Shown here: one piece after another, positions 7,294 through 15,475 of the stretch
Numbering within the stretch: the stretch's first letter is position 1
Layout of the letters: each line of letters begins with the position of its first letter
Source of the DNA: Anaerolineae bacterium
GTDB taxonomy: Bacteria; Chloroflexota; Anaerolineae; B4-G1
Length of the DNA: 33,491 nt
Reading direction: 5' to 3'
Assembly: GCA_026418995.1 (NCBI GenBank)
Contig: JAOAAG010000070.1
Span: 1-33,491 of the forward strand
Made by a program: the position numbers and the translations under genes
The notes under the pieces: generated by a model
Database searches by the model: none
Told to the model about the DNA's origin: nothing
The model's input: only the letters and a program-made list of their open reading frames with translations

Positions 7294-8301
7294 ATGGAGA
7301 AGCGGCGCTTTTCCGTACTCCTTGCTATAACAATCGCTGTGCTCACCGGTAGTATAGCGGCCACGTACCCCCGGCAATCGCTGCAGGGTGGCAGATGCGA
7401 GTATTTTGTCGAGACCAGACACTACGTTTGCGACGCCTTCCTCGACTTCTATAAGACCCGGGGGGGCGTCGAGATTTTCGGCTATCCTATCACCGAGGCG
7501 TTCGATGATCAGAGGCTGGGGCTGAGGGTCCAGTATTTCCAGAATTTCCGTATGGAATGGCACCCTACCAACCCCGATCCCTACAAAGTGCTGCTGGGGC
7601 TGCTCGTGGACGAACTGGGATACAAGTTCCCTCCCGCCCGTCCGGAGCAGATTCCACGGTTCAACAGCCGCTTACACCATTACTTCCCCGAGACCGGCCA
7701 TGTGGTTTCCTATTCCTTCCTAGACTACTTCCGTGCCAAGGGAGGGATAGATATCTTCGGCTACCCGCGCTCCGAGTTTATGTACGAGAACGGTCTCATT
7801 GTCCAGTATTTCCAGCGGGCACGTATGGAGTGGCATCCTGAGTATTCTCCCCCCAGGATGCGCCTGACGCCGCTGGGCCAAATCTATGTGGAACGTGTTG
7901 GTGGTATTCCCCCCGAGGCTCTGACCCCCCAGTATCCCCCTGCCGGACCTGCGCAGTTACCAGGCACAACGCTTGCCCCTGAGCCAACGGTGACCAGGCT
8001 AAACGTTAGCGCCACGGTACGCTACATCATCACGGGGCGGGAGGGTGGTCAAACCGTATTTGTCTATGTGACCGATCAGCGTAACCAGCCGATTCAGGGT
8101 GCCAGTATCAGAATCACTGTCAAGTACCCGGCAGGTGACCAGGTTTTCGATTTTGAAGAGCTAACTAATGAGAGTGGCTTTGCAAGACATTACTTCGAGA
8201 TCCAGCCCACCACCCCGGGCCAGAAGGTCGTGGTGGACGTGGTCGTGACGTATGGTGGCCTGACGGGCAGGACGCAGACCTTTTTCCTCCCCTGGTGGTA
8301 G
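7294..8301 (+). CDS. Secreted protein with two IFGYP-type repeats and a C-terminal Ig-like domain
   Basis: This protein of 335 residues has no assigned function that I recognise. From the ATG at 7294 it starts with MEKRR and a hydrophobic stretch (residues 6-23), a clear signal peptide or anchor; an upstream GTG at 7201 would add 31 residues of non-signal sequence and is less likely. Two repeats cover residues 37-92 and 129-183. Each has an aromatic/acidic lead-in, a GG[VI][ED]IFGYP core, a QYFQ strand and an R.EWHP end. I associate this repeat with Chloroflexota exported proteins. A Pro-rich linker (about 205-233) leads to a domain at 238-335 with VTDQRNQPIQGASIRITV, resembling Ig-like or Big_1-type folds. 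It probably acts at the cell surface; wall or carbohydrate binding is a guess. Confidence 0.75.
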   Translation: MEKRRFSVLLAITIAVLTGSIAATYPRQSLQGGRCEYFVETRHYVCDAFLDFYKTRGGVEIFGYPITEAFDDQRLGLRVQYFQNFRMEWHPTNPDPYKVLLGLLVDELGYKFPPARPEQIPRFNSRLHHYFPETGHVVSYSFLDYFRAKGGIDIFGYPRSEFMYENGLIVQYFQRARMEWHPEYSPPRMRLTPLGQIYVERVGGIPPEALTPQYPPAGPAQLPGTTLAPEPTVTRLNVSATVRYIITGREGGQTVFVYVTDQRNQPIQGASIRITVKYPAGDQVFDFEELTNESGFARHYFEIQPTTPGQKVVVDVVVTYGGLTGRTQTFFLPWW

Positions 8302-8332
8302 CGCCTTCCCCAATCCCCGGCAGCTCCCTCTG

Positions 8333-8361
8333 TTGACATTTTATCGCAATTGTAGCATAAT
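8333..8361 (+). promoter_or_regulatory. Near-consensus sigma70 promoter upstream of hypB
   Basis: A perfect -35 TTGACA (8333-8338), a 17-bp spacer and a CATAAT -10 (8356-8361, 5 of 6) make this one of the strongest promoter matches in the window. Transcription would start near 8368, about 300 nt before the hypB start. Confidence 0.78.
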
Positions 8362-8673
8362 GCCGAAGCCGCAAGGCCTGTGTACGGCCGCCGGATGGGC
8401 GTTTGGCTCGTGGGTGGCGCGACCAGGCTTGCGCGCCACAGGAAACCGGAGGGATGGTGCACCATAGGTTTACACTTAAACTGCAAAGAGCGCACAGGGC
8501 GCCAGGGTGCTTGAGAGATTTCGTGCGCCGCGTGGCCTGTGCGGTGTGTCGCAGGGGCTTCCATTCCGCGCCGTACTGCGTAACCGCATCGGCCTCCGAA
8601 GTGTAACCCTGTTGTGCCCGGAATTTGAACCATCCCAGGCCGGACGCGCGTCAATCTGATGGGGAGCTGGACG
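8362..8673 (+). other. Long leader or possible non-coding RNA between promoter and hypB
   Basis: This 312-nt stretch follows a strong promoter and holds no recognisable gene. A short open frame at 8403-8606 has no family features and poor start context. Local structure is visible. An 8-bp stem (8414-8421 with 8432-8439, GTGGCGCG/CGCGCCAC) encloses a 10-nt loop. A palindrome ATGGTGCACCAT follows, and then a small hairpin GTTTA-CACT-TAAAC. I compared it by eye with cobalamin, FMN, TPP, glycine, SRP RNA, RNase P and tmRNA signatures and found no match. It could be a structured 5' leader of the hyp operon or an independent small RNA. Confidence 0.4.
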
Positions 8674-9357
8674 GTGAAAAAAGTTGTCTCAGTTGTGGAA
8701 GACATTTTGAGCGCCAACGATCGCCTGGCCGAGCTCAACCGCTCTCGCCTGGACCGCAGCGGCGTCTTCGCTATCAATGTGATGGCCTCGCCAGGCGCTG
8801 GCAAGACCAGCCTGATCGTCCGCACAGTCGAGGCGCTCAAGACCGAATTCCGTATCGGGGCCGTTAACGGGGACCTCGCCACCACCATAGATGCTGACCG
8901 CATTGCTAACACTGGTATTGTGACCGTCCAGGTCAATACCGGAGGCGCCTGTCATCTGGACGCGCCGATGTTGCAAAGCGCGCTGGCCCATCTCCCCCTG
9001 GATGAACTGGACCTGCTGATTGTCGAAAACGTTGGCAATCTCGTCTGCCCGGCCGGTTTCAAACTGGGCGTGCACCGCAACATCCTGATAGCCAGTGTGC
9101 CGGAGGGGGACGACAAACCTTATAAGTACCCGGTGATGTACCAGGACGTGGATGCGCTGGTGCTCAATAAGATTGATGTGCTGGCGGCTTTCGATTTCAA
9201 CATAGATTACTTCCGTCGGGGGGTGGAGATTCTGAATCCTAACCTGGCTTTCTTTCCCCTCTCCTGCAAAACGGGAGAGGGACTGGCAGCCTGGTTTGAG
9301 TGGCTGAGAAACGAGGTGCGAGGCTATGTGTCTGGGCGTACCGGGGCGGATCGTTGA
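8674..9357 (+). CDS. hypB: Hydrogenase nickel incorporation GTPase HypB
   Basis: This 227-residue protein is HypB, a SIMIBI-class GTPase that helps load nickel into [NiFe]-hydrogenase and sometimes other nickel enzymes. The P-loop ASPGAGKTS lies at residues 38-46. The G-domain metal site VNTGGACHLDA supplies C93 and H94, with C125 in VENVGNLVCPA. NKID at 165-168 gives guanine specificity. The N-terminal His-rich nickel-storage region and the CxxCGC-type high-affinity motif of some HypBs are absent. GTG at 8674 was chosen because a GGGGAG ribosome binding site lies 7 nt upstream; an ATG at 8659 would overlap that site. It overlaps hypC by 32 bp. No hypA precedes it and no hydrogenase gene is in the window. 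Confidence 0.93.
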   Translation: MKKVVSVVEDILSANDRLAELNRSRLDRSGVFAINVMASPGAGKTSLIVRTVEALKTEFRIGAVNGDLATTIDADRIANTGIVTVQVNTGGACHLDAPMLQSALAHLPLDELDLLIVENVGNLVCPAGFKLGVHRNILIASVPEGDDKPYKYPVMYQDVDALVLNKIDVLAAFDFNIDYFRRGVEILNPNLAFFPLSCKTGEGLAAWFEWLRNEVRGYVSGRTGADR

Positions 9358-9571
9358 GATCAGCGAAGACACGAGCGCGTTAGCGCGCATGGGCAAGGTG
9401 GACTTCGGAGGCGTGCTGAGGGAAGTCTGCCTGGCCTATACACCTGAGGCTCAGGTGGGAGACTACGTCATCGTGCATGCCGGGTTTGCCATCAGCCGGC
9501 TGGAAGAGGAAGAGGCGCTGGAGACCCTGAGACTATTGGAAGAAGTCTTTGCGGGTGACCCTCAGGGTTGA
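9326..9571 (+). CDS. hypC: HypC/HybG/HupF family chaperone
   Basis: This 81-residue protein starts with MCLGVPGRI, the diagnostic N-terminus of HypC. The essential C2 binds the Fe(CN)2CO intermediate with HypD and delivers it to the hydrogenase large subunit. The rest (VDFGGVLREVCLAYTPEAQVGDYVIVHAGFAISRLEEEEA) is the usual small beta barrel and helix. Size is typical. The gene overlaps the end of hypB, so they are translationally coupled. HypD, HypE and HypF, its normal partners, are not in the window and must be elsewhere if this protein acts in hydrogenase maturation. Confidence 0.95.
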   Translation: MCLGVPGRIVEISEDTSALARMGKVDFGGVLREVCLAYTPEAQVGDYVIVHAGFAISRLEEEEALETLRLLEEVFAGDPQG

Positions 9572-9587
9572 AGAAACTGGCTCGCTT

Positions 9588-10271
9588 ATGGAACCTTTCA
9601 GAAAAGACCGGCTTTACTCCGACCTGCTCGAGGCCAGCGCTAAACCTGGCTGCCCAATATGCCGGGTCTCACTGGCCTTTGTGCGCAGCTATCTGGACAA
9701 CACGATGTATGAGCGTGTCAATGACGGGGAGGTGCGGGCGGAGCTACGCAACGCACGCGGTTACTGCAACACCCACGCCTGGATGTTAAGCGAAGGACGT
9801 GGTGTGGTGCTGGGTACGGCGATTATCCAGCGTGATGTGCTTAACACCGTGCTGGAGGCACTCAACGTTGAACCGCCTGGACGGGGCACACGCCATCATG
9901 TTCAGGAGCTTCTGCGGCGATTGCGTCCCACTGCCGAATGTCCGGCCTGCGTCAATCGCCGGGTGATGGAGGACATCGCTATCGGAACATTCCTCAAGTA
10001 CCTGGACGATCCGGAGCTGGCGGCGGCTCTGGACAGCTCTGATGGCCTGTGCTTGCCACACTTCTCGCGGGCACTGGAGCTGGTCGAGGAACCCGGTCAC
10101 CTGCACCGGCTGCTGGATTTCCAGCGGCGGGCGCTGACGAAGCTGCGTAATGAGCTGGCCGAGCTGATCCGTAAGCATGACTATCGCTTCACCAGTGAAG
10201 GATTGGGGAAAGAGAGCGACAGTTGGCTGCGCGCGCTCGGCATTGTTTCGGCGGAGCGTGGGGCGAGATAG
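9588..10271 (+). CDS. DUF6062-like protein with two Cys/His zinc-binding modules
   Basis: This 227-residue soluble protein looks like DUF6062, a family without known function. It has two similar halves. The first has CPIC at residues 22-25 and CNTH at 60-63; the second has CPAC at 118-121 and CLPH at 155-158. Each pair could bind one zinc or another metal, and the spacing (34 residues between the paired motifs in both halves) points to internal duplication. ATG at 9588 is favoured, 16 bp after hypC; a GTG at 9549 inside hypC would add 13 residues. It lies between hypC and moxR in a compact operon, so a role in metal-cofactor handling or assembly is a possible but unproven inference. Confidence 0.75.
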   Translation: MEPFRKDRLYSDLLEASAKPGCPICRVSLAFVRSYLDNTMYERVNDGEVRAELRNARGYCNTHAWMLSEGRGVVLGTAIIQRDVLNTVLEALNVEPPGRGTRHHVQELLRRLRPTAECPACVNRRVMEDIAIGTFLKYLDDPELAAALDSSDGLCLPHFSRALELVEEPGHLHRLLDFQRRALTKLRNELAELIRKHDYRFTSEGLGKESDSWLRALGIVSAERGAR

Positions 10272-10292
10272 TAGCCGACCTGCAGGAGGATA

Positions 10293-11273
10293 ATGCTTTC
10301 ACTGGCACAACACACCGCTACAAAAGTCAAAGAGAATATCGCGCGCGTGATCGTCGGCAAAGACAACGTAGTTGAGTTACTGCTGATCGCGCTGTTCTGC
10401 GAAGGGCACGTGCTGCTCGAAGATGTGCCTGGCATTGGCAAGACCACGCTCGCCAAGTCACTGGCACGCTCACTGGGATGCAGCTTCCAGCGCATCCAGT
10501 TCACCCCAGACCTGCTCCCTTCTGACATCACTGGGGTAAGCGTCTACAATCAGAAGACCGGCGAGTTTGAGTATCGGCCCGGCCCTCTCCTGGCCCAGAT
10601 TGTGCTGGCCGACGAGATCAACCGCGCTGGCCCACGCACTCAGTCAGCGCTGCTGGAAGCGATGGAAGAGCGCCAGGTCACGGTGGACGGCGTCACACGC
10701 CCGCTCCCCCGCCCTTTCCTGGTGCTGGCCACACAGAACCCCATCGAACTGGAAGGCACGTTTCCTTTGCCGGAGGCACAGGTGGATCGCTTCTTTATGC
10801 GGCTGGCCCTCGGGTATCCAGAGGAGGCAGAGGAACGCGTGGTCTTGCAGCGCTTTCGTGAGGACAACCCGCTCGACACGCTCGCTCCTGTCGTGAGTGC
10901 GGAGCAGGTGCTCGAGATTCAACGCGCGGTCCGCACGGTCTTTGTCCACCCGGCGGTGGAGGAGTACATTGTGCGCCTGACACGCGCCACACGCCGCCAC
11001 CGTGCGGTCAGGTTAGGCGCCAGCCCACGGGGTTCGCTGGCCCTGTACCGCGCTGCACAGGCACGGGCAGCCATTCAGGGGCGCGCCTTCGTGCTCCCGG
11101 ACGACGTGAAATCTCTGCTACACCCGATTCTGGAGCACCGCGTCATCGCTACCAGTGAGGCCAGGGTGCGCGGGCGTGCTGTGCGTGATATCCTGGACGA
11201 GATCGCCGCTGAAGTGCCTGTGCCGGTTGAGGAAATCTGGTCGGTGGAAGCTCCGTATGACCAGAGCGCTTAA
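10293..11273 (+). CDS. MoxR-family AAA+ ATPase (second copy, with DUF58)
   Basis: This 326-residue AAA+ ATPase is a typical MoxR protein. Walker A is DVPGIGKT at residues 44-51, Walker B VLADE at about 104-108, and the conserved block [22 protein letters not shown] follows. The AAA lid includes [20 protein letters not shown]. MoxR ATPases work with DUF58/VWA-like partners in complex assembly, stress tolerance or cofactor insertion. The DUF58 partner starts 17 bp before this gene ends, the classic arrangement. It begins 21 bp after the DUF6062-like gene behind a GCAGGAGG ribosome binding site. Relative to the copy at 1836 it shares the motifs but differs through much of the N-terminal helix and lid, so the two are old paralogues or distinct subfamilies. 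Confidence 0.94.
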   Translation: MLSLAQHTATKVKENIARVIVGKDNVVELLLIALFCEGHVLLEDVPGIGKTTLAKSLARSLGCSFQRIQFTPDLLPSDITGVSVYNQKTGEFEYRPGPLLAQIVLADEINRAGPRTQSALLEAMEERQVTVDGVTRPLPRPFLVLATQNPIELEGTFPLPEAQVDRFFMRLALGYPEEAEERVVLQRFREDNPLDTLAPVVSAEQVLEIQRAVRTVFVHPAVEEYIVRLTRATRRHRAVRLGASPRGSLALYRAAQARAAIQGRAFVLPDDVKSLLHPILEHRVIATSEARVRGRAVRDILDEIAAEVPVPVEEIWSVEAPYDQSA

Positions 11274-12519
11274 CGCACTGACATTCCTCCTGTTCGGAGC
11301 AAGTATTCTCTTCAGGAACCCCCTGTTGTCTCTCCTTGGGATTCTGCTGGCGCTTGTAGCCGGTGTCACCGCGCTGTGGGACCGTTACGCGCTGGCTAAC
11401 GTCACCTACACCCGCCGCCTGGGCACGACGCGGATGTTCGTCGGTGAGGAGACCGACCTGTGGATTGAGGTCGTCAATGCCAAGCCGCTGCCGCTAGCCT
11501 GGCTGAGAGTGGAAGACGAGATCCCCAACAGCATCGAGATTCCCAGAGGCAAAGTTTACCCTTCGTACAAGCCGGCCCGCTGTATCCTGGCCAGTCTGAT
11601 CTCGGTGCGCTTCTACGAACGGGTACGCAAGCACTACCGTCTGCGCGCTGTACAGCGTGGTGCGTTCGAGCTTGGTCCGGCTGCGTTGCGCTCCGGCGAT
11701 ATCTTCGGGTTCAAGTACCAGGAGACAACGGTACCGGACGTCGAGCACTTGATCGTCTACCCCAAGGTGGTGTCAGTGACAGCGCTTGGATTGCCGGCTG
11801 CCTATCCCTTCGGCGAGCACAAGACCCGGTTTCGTACCGCCCCGGACCCGCTGCGCATTATGGGCGTGCGCGCCTATGTTCCAGGCGATAGCCCGCGTTT
11901 TGTCCACTGGAAGGCGACGGCGCGCCGCCACGCCTTGCAGACTAAAGTGTTTGAACCCAGCGCCGCCCATGCATCGGCACTGTTCCTCAATGCCCGTACT
12001 ACCGACCGGGCTGGCTATATCCCCGAGTACTTTGAGCTGGCAGCTATCGCGGTGGCCTCGGTCGCGCGCCATCTGCTGGAGGCACGGGAGGCCGTGGGAT
12101 TGTATGCCAATACGCATCGCCTTGGGACGGGTGGCCTGGTGCGCCTCCCCCCTTCCCGCAAACCGGACCGCTGGTTTGAGATCCTGGACACGCTCGCCTG
12201 GATAAACTATCTGGCGACGGCCTCGTTTGAGCGTATGTTGCAGGTCGAAGCTACCGGGCTACCTTTCGGAACAGCCGTGATTGCCGTTTCAGCGATGGTA
12301 CATGATGAGTTGATAGCCGTTCTGCTGGACCTCCAGCAGAGAGGTCATCCAGTTACGTTGCTGGCAATTGGAGAGCGTGCGCCAGCACACCTGCCGGATG
12401 AGCTTGCGGTGTACTGGATCGGTGGCCGTGCCACGTACCAGCAGCTAGTGGAGTCCGAGCCCTCCCTCACAACGCTGAGTTGGCTTGAGGTCGCACCCGC
12501 TCCGAATGGCAGCGATTAA
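11257..12519 (+). CDS. DUF58 domain-containing membrane protein
   Basis: This 420-residue protein is a DUF58 family member, the usual partner of MoxR. It opens with two hydrophobic segments (about residues 5-17 and 22-40), giving a membrane anchor. The DUF58 signature [20 protein letters not shown] lies at about residues 205-224, in the region that starts the VWA-like domain. ATG at 11257 is chosen because GGAAG lies 7 nt upstream and the transmembrane hairpin begins there; upstream in-frame codons only read through moxR. The gene overlaps moxR by 17 bp and ends 8 bp before the next gene. Function is unknown beyond its association with MoxR, probably bridging the ATPase to the membrane. Confidence 0.9.
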   Translation: MTRALNALTFLLFGASILFRNPLLSLLGILLALVAGVTALWDRYALANVTYTRRLGTTRMFVGEETDLWIEVVNAKPLPLAWLRVEDEIPNSIEIPRGKVYPSYKPARCILASLISVRFYERVRKHYRLRAVQRGAFELGPAALRSGDIFGFKYQETTVPDVEHLIVYPKVVSVTALGLPAAYPFGEHKTRFRTAPDPLRIMGVRAYVPGDSPRFVHWKATARRHALQTKVFEPSAAHASALFLNARTTDRAGYIPEYFELAAIAVASVARHLLEAREAVGLYANTHRLGTGGLVRLPPSRKPDRWFEILDTLAWINYLATASFERMLQVEATGLPFGTAVIAVSAMVHDELIAVLLDLQQRGHPVTLLAIGERAPAHLPDELAVYWIGGRATYQQLVESEPSLTTLSWLEVAPAPNGSD

Positions 12520-12527
12520 GGCAGGCC

Positions 12528-13979
12528 ATGTACTCGTTCAGGCTGACCGATTACAAGTGGAACTGGATTGATGAGGGCTTGTTGCCCTACGCCCTGGCGG
12601 CTATGCGCACAGTGTGGGTAGGCCTGCTAGTGCACCTTTTCTCACGCGTGGTGATGCCTTATCGCCCTGATCTGATTAGCCCCCTCCTTATCCTGGGTCT
12701 CCTGGCTGCCAGTATTGCATGCACACACTGCGGCGTGTATGTGATCAAGTCAACGTGGCGTGCTGTGGTGTTTGTCGTGGTCAGCGGCCTGATCGCTATT
12801 GTGCTCACCCTGTACCTGGGCCTGGGAGGTGATCGCCCCGCTCTGTGGGAGCTGCGCTGGTTGGCCCTCCTGGTGCGAGACCCTGCCCCGGCTATCCTGA
12901 CAGGGTTAATCACGGTCTGGCTCTGGTGGTCGGGCATCCACATTGGCCGCGGGCGTGTCTACTATGACCGGTTGACCGCCGACTTCACCTGGGGCACAGT
13001 GATGCTGGCCACAGGTGTGGGCATCGCTTACGCCACCGGGTTGATGCCACCCTGGCAGGTGCTGGTGGTGCTCCTCCTGTACTTTGCCCTCGGCCTCGCA
13101 GCGATGGCTATCGCCAATCTGCAGAGCGCCCGGCACTTCGAGGGTAACCGCACCGGACAATCGCTAGGAGTGAACCGCTACTGGCTGGGCACGGTCGCCG
13201 TGGTGATCGGTATCGTGTTGGCTGCTGGGTTGCTTCTGGCTCAGTTGCTCACGCCCGAGGCCATAGCCTGGGTGATGGCGGTGCTGGCGACAGTTCTGGG
13301 ATGGCTGGCATGGGCATTGGCCCTGGTATTTATGGTGGCGGCTTATCCGATGTTTGTGCTGCTGGGATGGCTGGCCCGGCTGTTTCGCCCGCTGGGTGGG
13401 CAGGAGGAGTGGGAGTTTGGTAACCCACCGGAGGACCTGGCAGAGCAACTTAAGGAGATAGAACCAGGGCACCTGAATGTTTCGCCACAAGTCTATGCGG
13501 GCCTGCACATCCTGGCCGGTGTCCTGGTGCTGGGGGCGATTGTCCTGATCTTCGCACTGGCGTTCCGGCGCTTTAAAACGCTGTTCGAGGAGGAGGTCGA
13601 GGAAACGCGTGAGTTCATTATCTCGGCGCAACTGCTGAAAGAACAACTGGCGCAGCTTCTCCAGCGCAAGCGCAAGACAAAAAGCACGGCGCCTCCGCTG
13701 TTCATTCCCATTGGCGGTGACGACCCACGCGCTCAGATTCGTCGGGCGTACCAGACACTCCTGGCGTGGGGAACGGCACAGGGTATGCCACGGCTTCCCG
13801 GTCAGACGCCAGCCGAGTATCTGGCGACACTCAGTACAGCGCTGCCGGATTATCGTGAGGCCCTCTCGCTTCTTACGGTAGCTTACCAGGAGGCTCGTTA
13901 TAGCACTGCCCCGATCCCGCCGGCCGATGCCGAGCAGGTGCTGCGGGCCTGGCAGAGTGTCATCACATCTCCTGGATAG
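12528..13979 (+). CDS. Multi-pass membrane protein with DUF4129-like C-terminus
   Basis: This 483-residue protein has about nine to ten hydrophobic segments over the first ~360 residues, then a charged cytoplasmic tail with a coiled-coil-like stretch (EEEVEETREFIISAQLLKEQ). Its C-terminus (AQIRRAYQTLLAWGTAQGM ... LPGQTPAEYLATL) is the DUF4129 pattern seen at the end of membrane proteins and transglutaminases encoded beside MoxR-DUF58 genes. The transglutaminase domain that often accompanies it is missing. It begins 8 bp after the DUF58 gene and completes the moxR cluster. A membrane scaffold for the MoxR-DUF58 pair is plausible; no catalytic motif is visible. Confidence 0.8.
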   Translation: MYSFRLTDYKWNWIDEGLLPYALAAMRTVWVGLLVHLFSRVVMPYRPDLISPLLILGLLAASIACTHCGVYVIKSTWRAVVFVVVSGLIAIVLTLYLGLGGDRPALWELRWLALLVRDPAPAILTGLITVWLWWSGIHIGRGRVYYDRLTADFTWGTVMLATGVGIAYATGLMPPWQVLVVLLLYFALGLAAMAIANLQSARHFEGNRTGQSLGVNRYWLGTVAVVIGIVLAAGLLLAQLLTPEAIAWVMAVLATVLGWLAWALALVFMVAAYPMFVLLGWLARLFRPLGGQEEWEFGNPPEDLAEQLKEIEPGHLNVSPQVYAGLHILAGVLVLGAIVLIFALAFRRFKTLFEEEVEETREFIISAQLLKEQLAQLLQRKRKTKSTAPPLFIPIGGDDPRAQIRRAYQTLLAWGTAQGMPRLPGQTPAEYLATLSTALPDYREALSLLTVAYQEARYSTAPIPPADAEQVLRAWQSVITSPG

Positions 13980-13981
13980 GG

Positions 13982-14221
13982 CTACGTGTGCCTCCTCTCG
14001 ATCACGACAGGTGTGCCTCTCTTAAATGCCTCAAGCTGAGCTTCCAGCTCAGCCCTGCGGGCAGCGGCGGCCCGTTTACCTTCCTCGATTAACTCTCTTG
14101 TCAGGCTACGCACTCGCTCCTGCAAATCGGCGCCCGAGTAGGGAGCGAGCAGCAGCGCTGCCACACCCCCGACGATGGCACCCGAAAGCACACCGATCAA
14201 AAAGAAAAATACTTTACGCAT
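13982..14221 (-). CDS. Small YtxH-like membrane protein
   Basis: This 79-residue protein begins MRKVFFFLIG and has one Gly/Ala-rich transmembrane helix at about residues 4-26, followed by LLAPYSGADLQERVRS and a long amphipathic, charged helix to the end. This is the YtxH/gas-vesicle GvpP-like pattern, often stress-associated in other bacteria. A longer reading from 14512 adds 97 low-complexity residues without support; ATG at 14221 has a GGAGG site 9 nt upstream. It converges with the DUF4129 gene, the two stops only 2 bp apart. Function is not established. Confidence 0.8.
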   Translation of the reverse strand: MRKVFFFLIGVLSGAIVGGVAALLLAPYSGADLQERVRSLTRELIEEGKRAAAARRAELEAQLEAFKRGTPVVIERRHT

Positions 14222-14483
14222 GTCGCTCCACCTCCGTGATGTCTGCTGGTTGTTCGTTGGCAAATCGTAAGACGCGACAGTGTGAAACCCTAACGCGGAA
14301 CGGCACAGAGATACCGAGAGGCAGAGGCTGGTGATGCTCTTTGCGGCCCCATTGCTATGTCTGGACCGAGCCCACCTCAGCTCTGCGCGCCCCACGCCCC
14401 CGGAAGTAAGAGTTGCCATCCCTGGTGTGACGCATCGCCGCGCCGCCCCTCCGCGTCTAAACCTGTGAGGGAACCGCACCATA

Positions 14484-14512
14484 ATCATACCGCATGATGC
14501 ACGATAAGCCAA
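14484..14512 (-). promoter_or_regulatory. Probable promoter of the YtxH-like gene
   Basis: On the minus strand TTGGCT (14512-14507) and TATGAT (14489-14484) are 17 bp apart (4 and 5 of 6 consensus bases). It lies 260 bp upstream of the start codon, so a nearer promoter is possible. Confidence 0.4.
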
Positions 14513-14607
14513 GTCAAAACGCTACTCTCCCGGGCCTCGCGATATCTTTGCACAAGCCTCGGCTGTCCCGGTGGTTAGCCGCGGCCATTCTATGCGCTCA
14601 CTGGCGG

Positions 14608-14636
14608 TTGTATTTAACCGCACTTGGGTGTACAAT
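14608..14636 (+). promoter_or_regulatory. Probable promoter of the small membrane protein gene
   Basis: TTGTAT (14608-14613) and TACAAT (14631-14636) are 17 bp apart and lie 76 bp upstream of the ATG at 14713, which has a strong AAAGGAGGG ribosome binding site. Confidence 0.6.
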
Positions 14637-14712
14637 TATGCCGCCCCAAGCAAGGGACGCGCTAAAGTGACCGCTACCTAACAATTCATTCCACTGAAAG
14701 GAGGGCCTTACA

Positions 14713-15195
14713 ATGGGAAAAGCTGGGCTAAAAGCAGGGCTGATCGGCGCTGCGATCATGCTCGTACTGACATTGCTCAGTCAAATCAAAATTGAGGGCC
14801 TTGCATGCTTATGCTGCCCTGTGACTCTGCTTGCCTATGCTGGCATTGGCGTCCTGGCCGGGTATTTCCTCACGCCGCAACGTACAGCCGGAAGCGGTGC
14901 TGGAGCGGGAGCGATTGCCGGGCTGGTCGGCGGAGTACTTGCCGGCCTGGTGTGGACCATCGTAATATTCATCCAGATGCGCACGGCGAGTGTGGCGGAC
15001 ATCCTATCCAGTATGCCAGCGGACACACTGAGACAGTTGCAGGAAGCTAACATAGACCCGGAGCAGTTTGCCCGGTCCTTGGGGACATGGGCACCGGCTA
15101 TTGGTGGCGGTCTCTGCTGTCTGGGCAGCCTGGCTCTCGGTGCCGGGCTTGGAGCCATTGGGGGAGCCATTTTCTCCACCGTCAAACCGGACTGA
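14713..15195 (+). CDS. Small four-helix membrane protein of unknown function
   Basis: This 160-residue protein is not a family I can name. It has about four hydrophobic segments: residues 5-22, about 34-53, 60-84 and 127-157. All are rich in Gly and Ala, as in DUF5518-like or glycine-zipper membrane proteins. A Cys-rich turn CLCC at about 32-35 and a second GLCC at about 134-137 stand near membrane edges, which could suggest metal or disulfide chemistry. The soluble loop between helices three and four (about 90-120) is polar. It has its own promoter and an excellent ribosome binding site, and 280 bp separate it from the MFS gene, so it is probably monocistronic. Confidence 0.7.
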   Translation: MGKAGLKAGLIGAAIMLVLTLLSQIKIEGLACLCCPVTLLAYAGIGVLAGYFLTPQRTAGSGAGAGAIAGLVGGVLAGLVWTIVIFIQMRTASVADILSSMPADTLRQLQEANIDPEQFARSLGTWAPAIGGGLCCLGSLALGAGLGAIGGAIFSTVKPD

Positions 15196-15226
15196 GGATA
15201 GTAGTGGGCATAGGGGGCTCTCCGGC

Positions 15227-15243
15227 CCGCCCTGACCGGGCGG
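15227..15243 (+). other. GC-rich hairpin downstream of the small membrane protein gene
   Basis: CCGCCC and GGGCGG form a perfect 6-bp stem with a 5-nt loop, 31 bp after the stop codon. No T-tract follows, so it is only a weak terminator candidate. The rest of the 280-bp gap up to the MFS gene shows nothing recognisable. Confidence 0.25.
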
Positions 15244-15475
15244 CTGCCCGATCGCGCACCACCCAGTTCAAGCATTGTCCATCCCTGTCTGGCCCACAAG
15301 AAAAAAGGGGACGAACGCGGCGGTCAAGCCACTGTCCAGGTCGCTGCCAGGGAATGGCCTCCCGCTCTAAAGATGGCTAAGGAATGTCTCGCATCGCGCT
15401 TGGGCAGACACTACTTCAGGGCCGGCAAGAGGCGCTGTCAGGCTCAGAGAATCTTTTCTGCAACCGGTAAACCCT

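Larger units (their letters stand above)
14222..14712. other. Intergenic region with divergent promoters, no gene seen
   Basis: This 491-bp gap holds the promoters for the minus-strand YtxH-like gene and the plus-strand small membrane protein. About 260 bp would be the leader of the former (14221 to 14478). I see no convincing open frame, RNA gene or repeat in it. Confidence 0.45.

Noticed and set aside
8600-8650. A tRNA-like T-arm (GGTTCAAATTCC) on the minus strand
   Set aside because: The flanking bases do not form the required 5-bp T stem, and no acceptor, D or anticodon arm can be assembled around it.
13982-14512. A 176-codon version of the YtxH-like protein
   Set aside because: The first 97 residues are low complexity and read through the likely promoter; the ATG at 14221 has a good ribosome binding site and begins the conserved helix.
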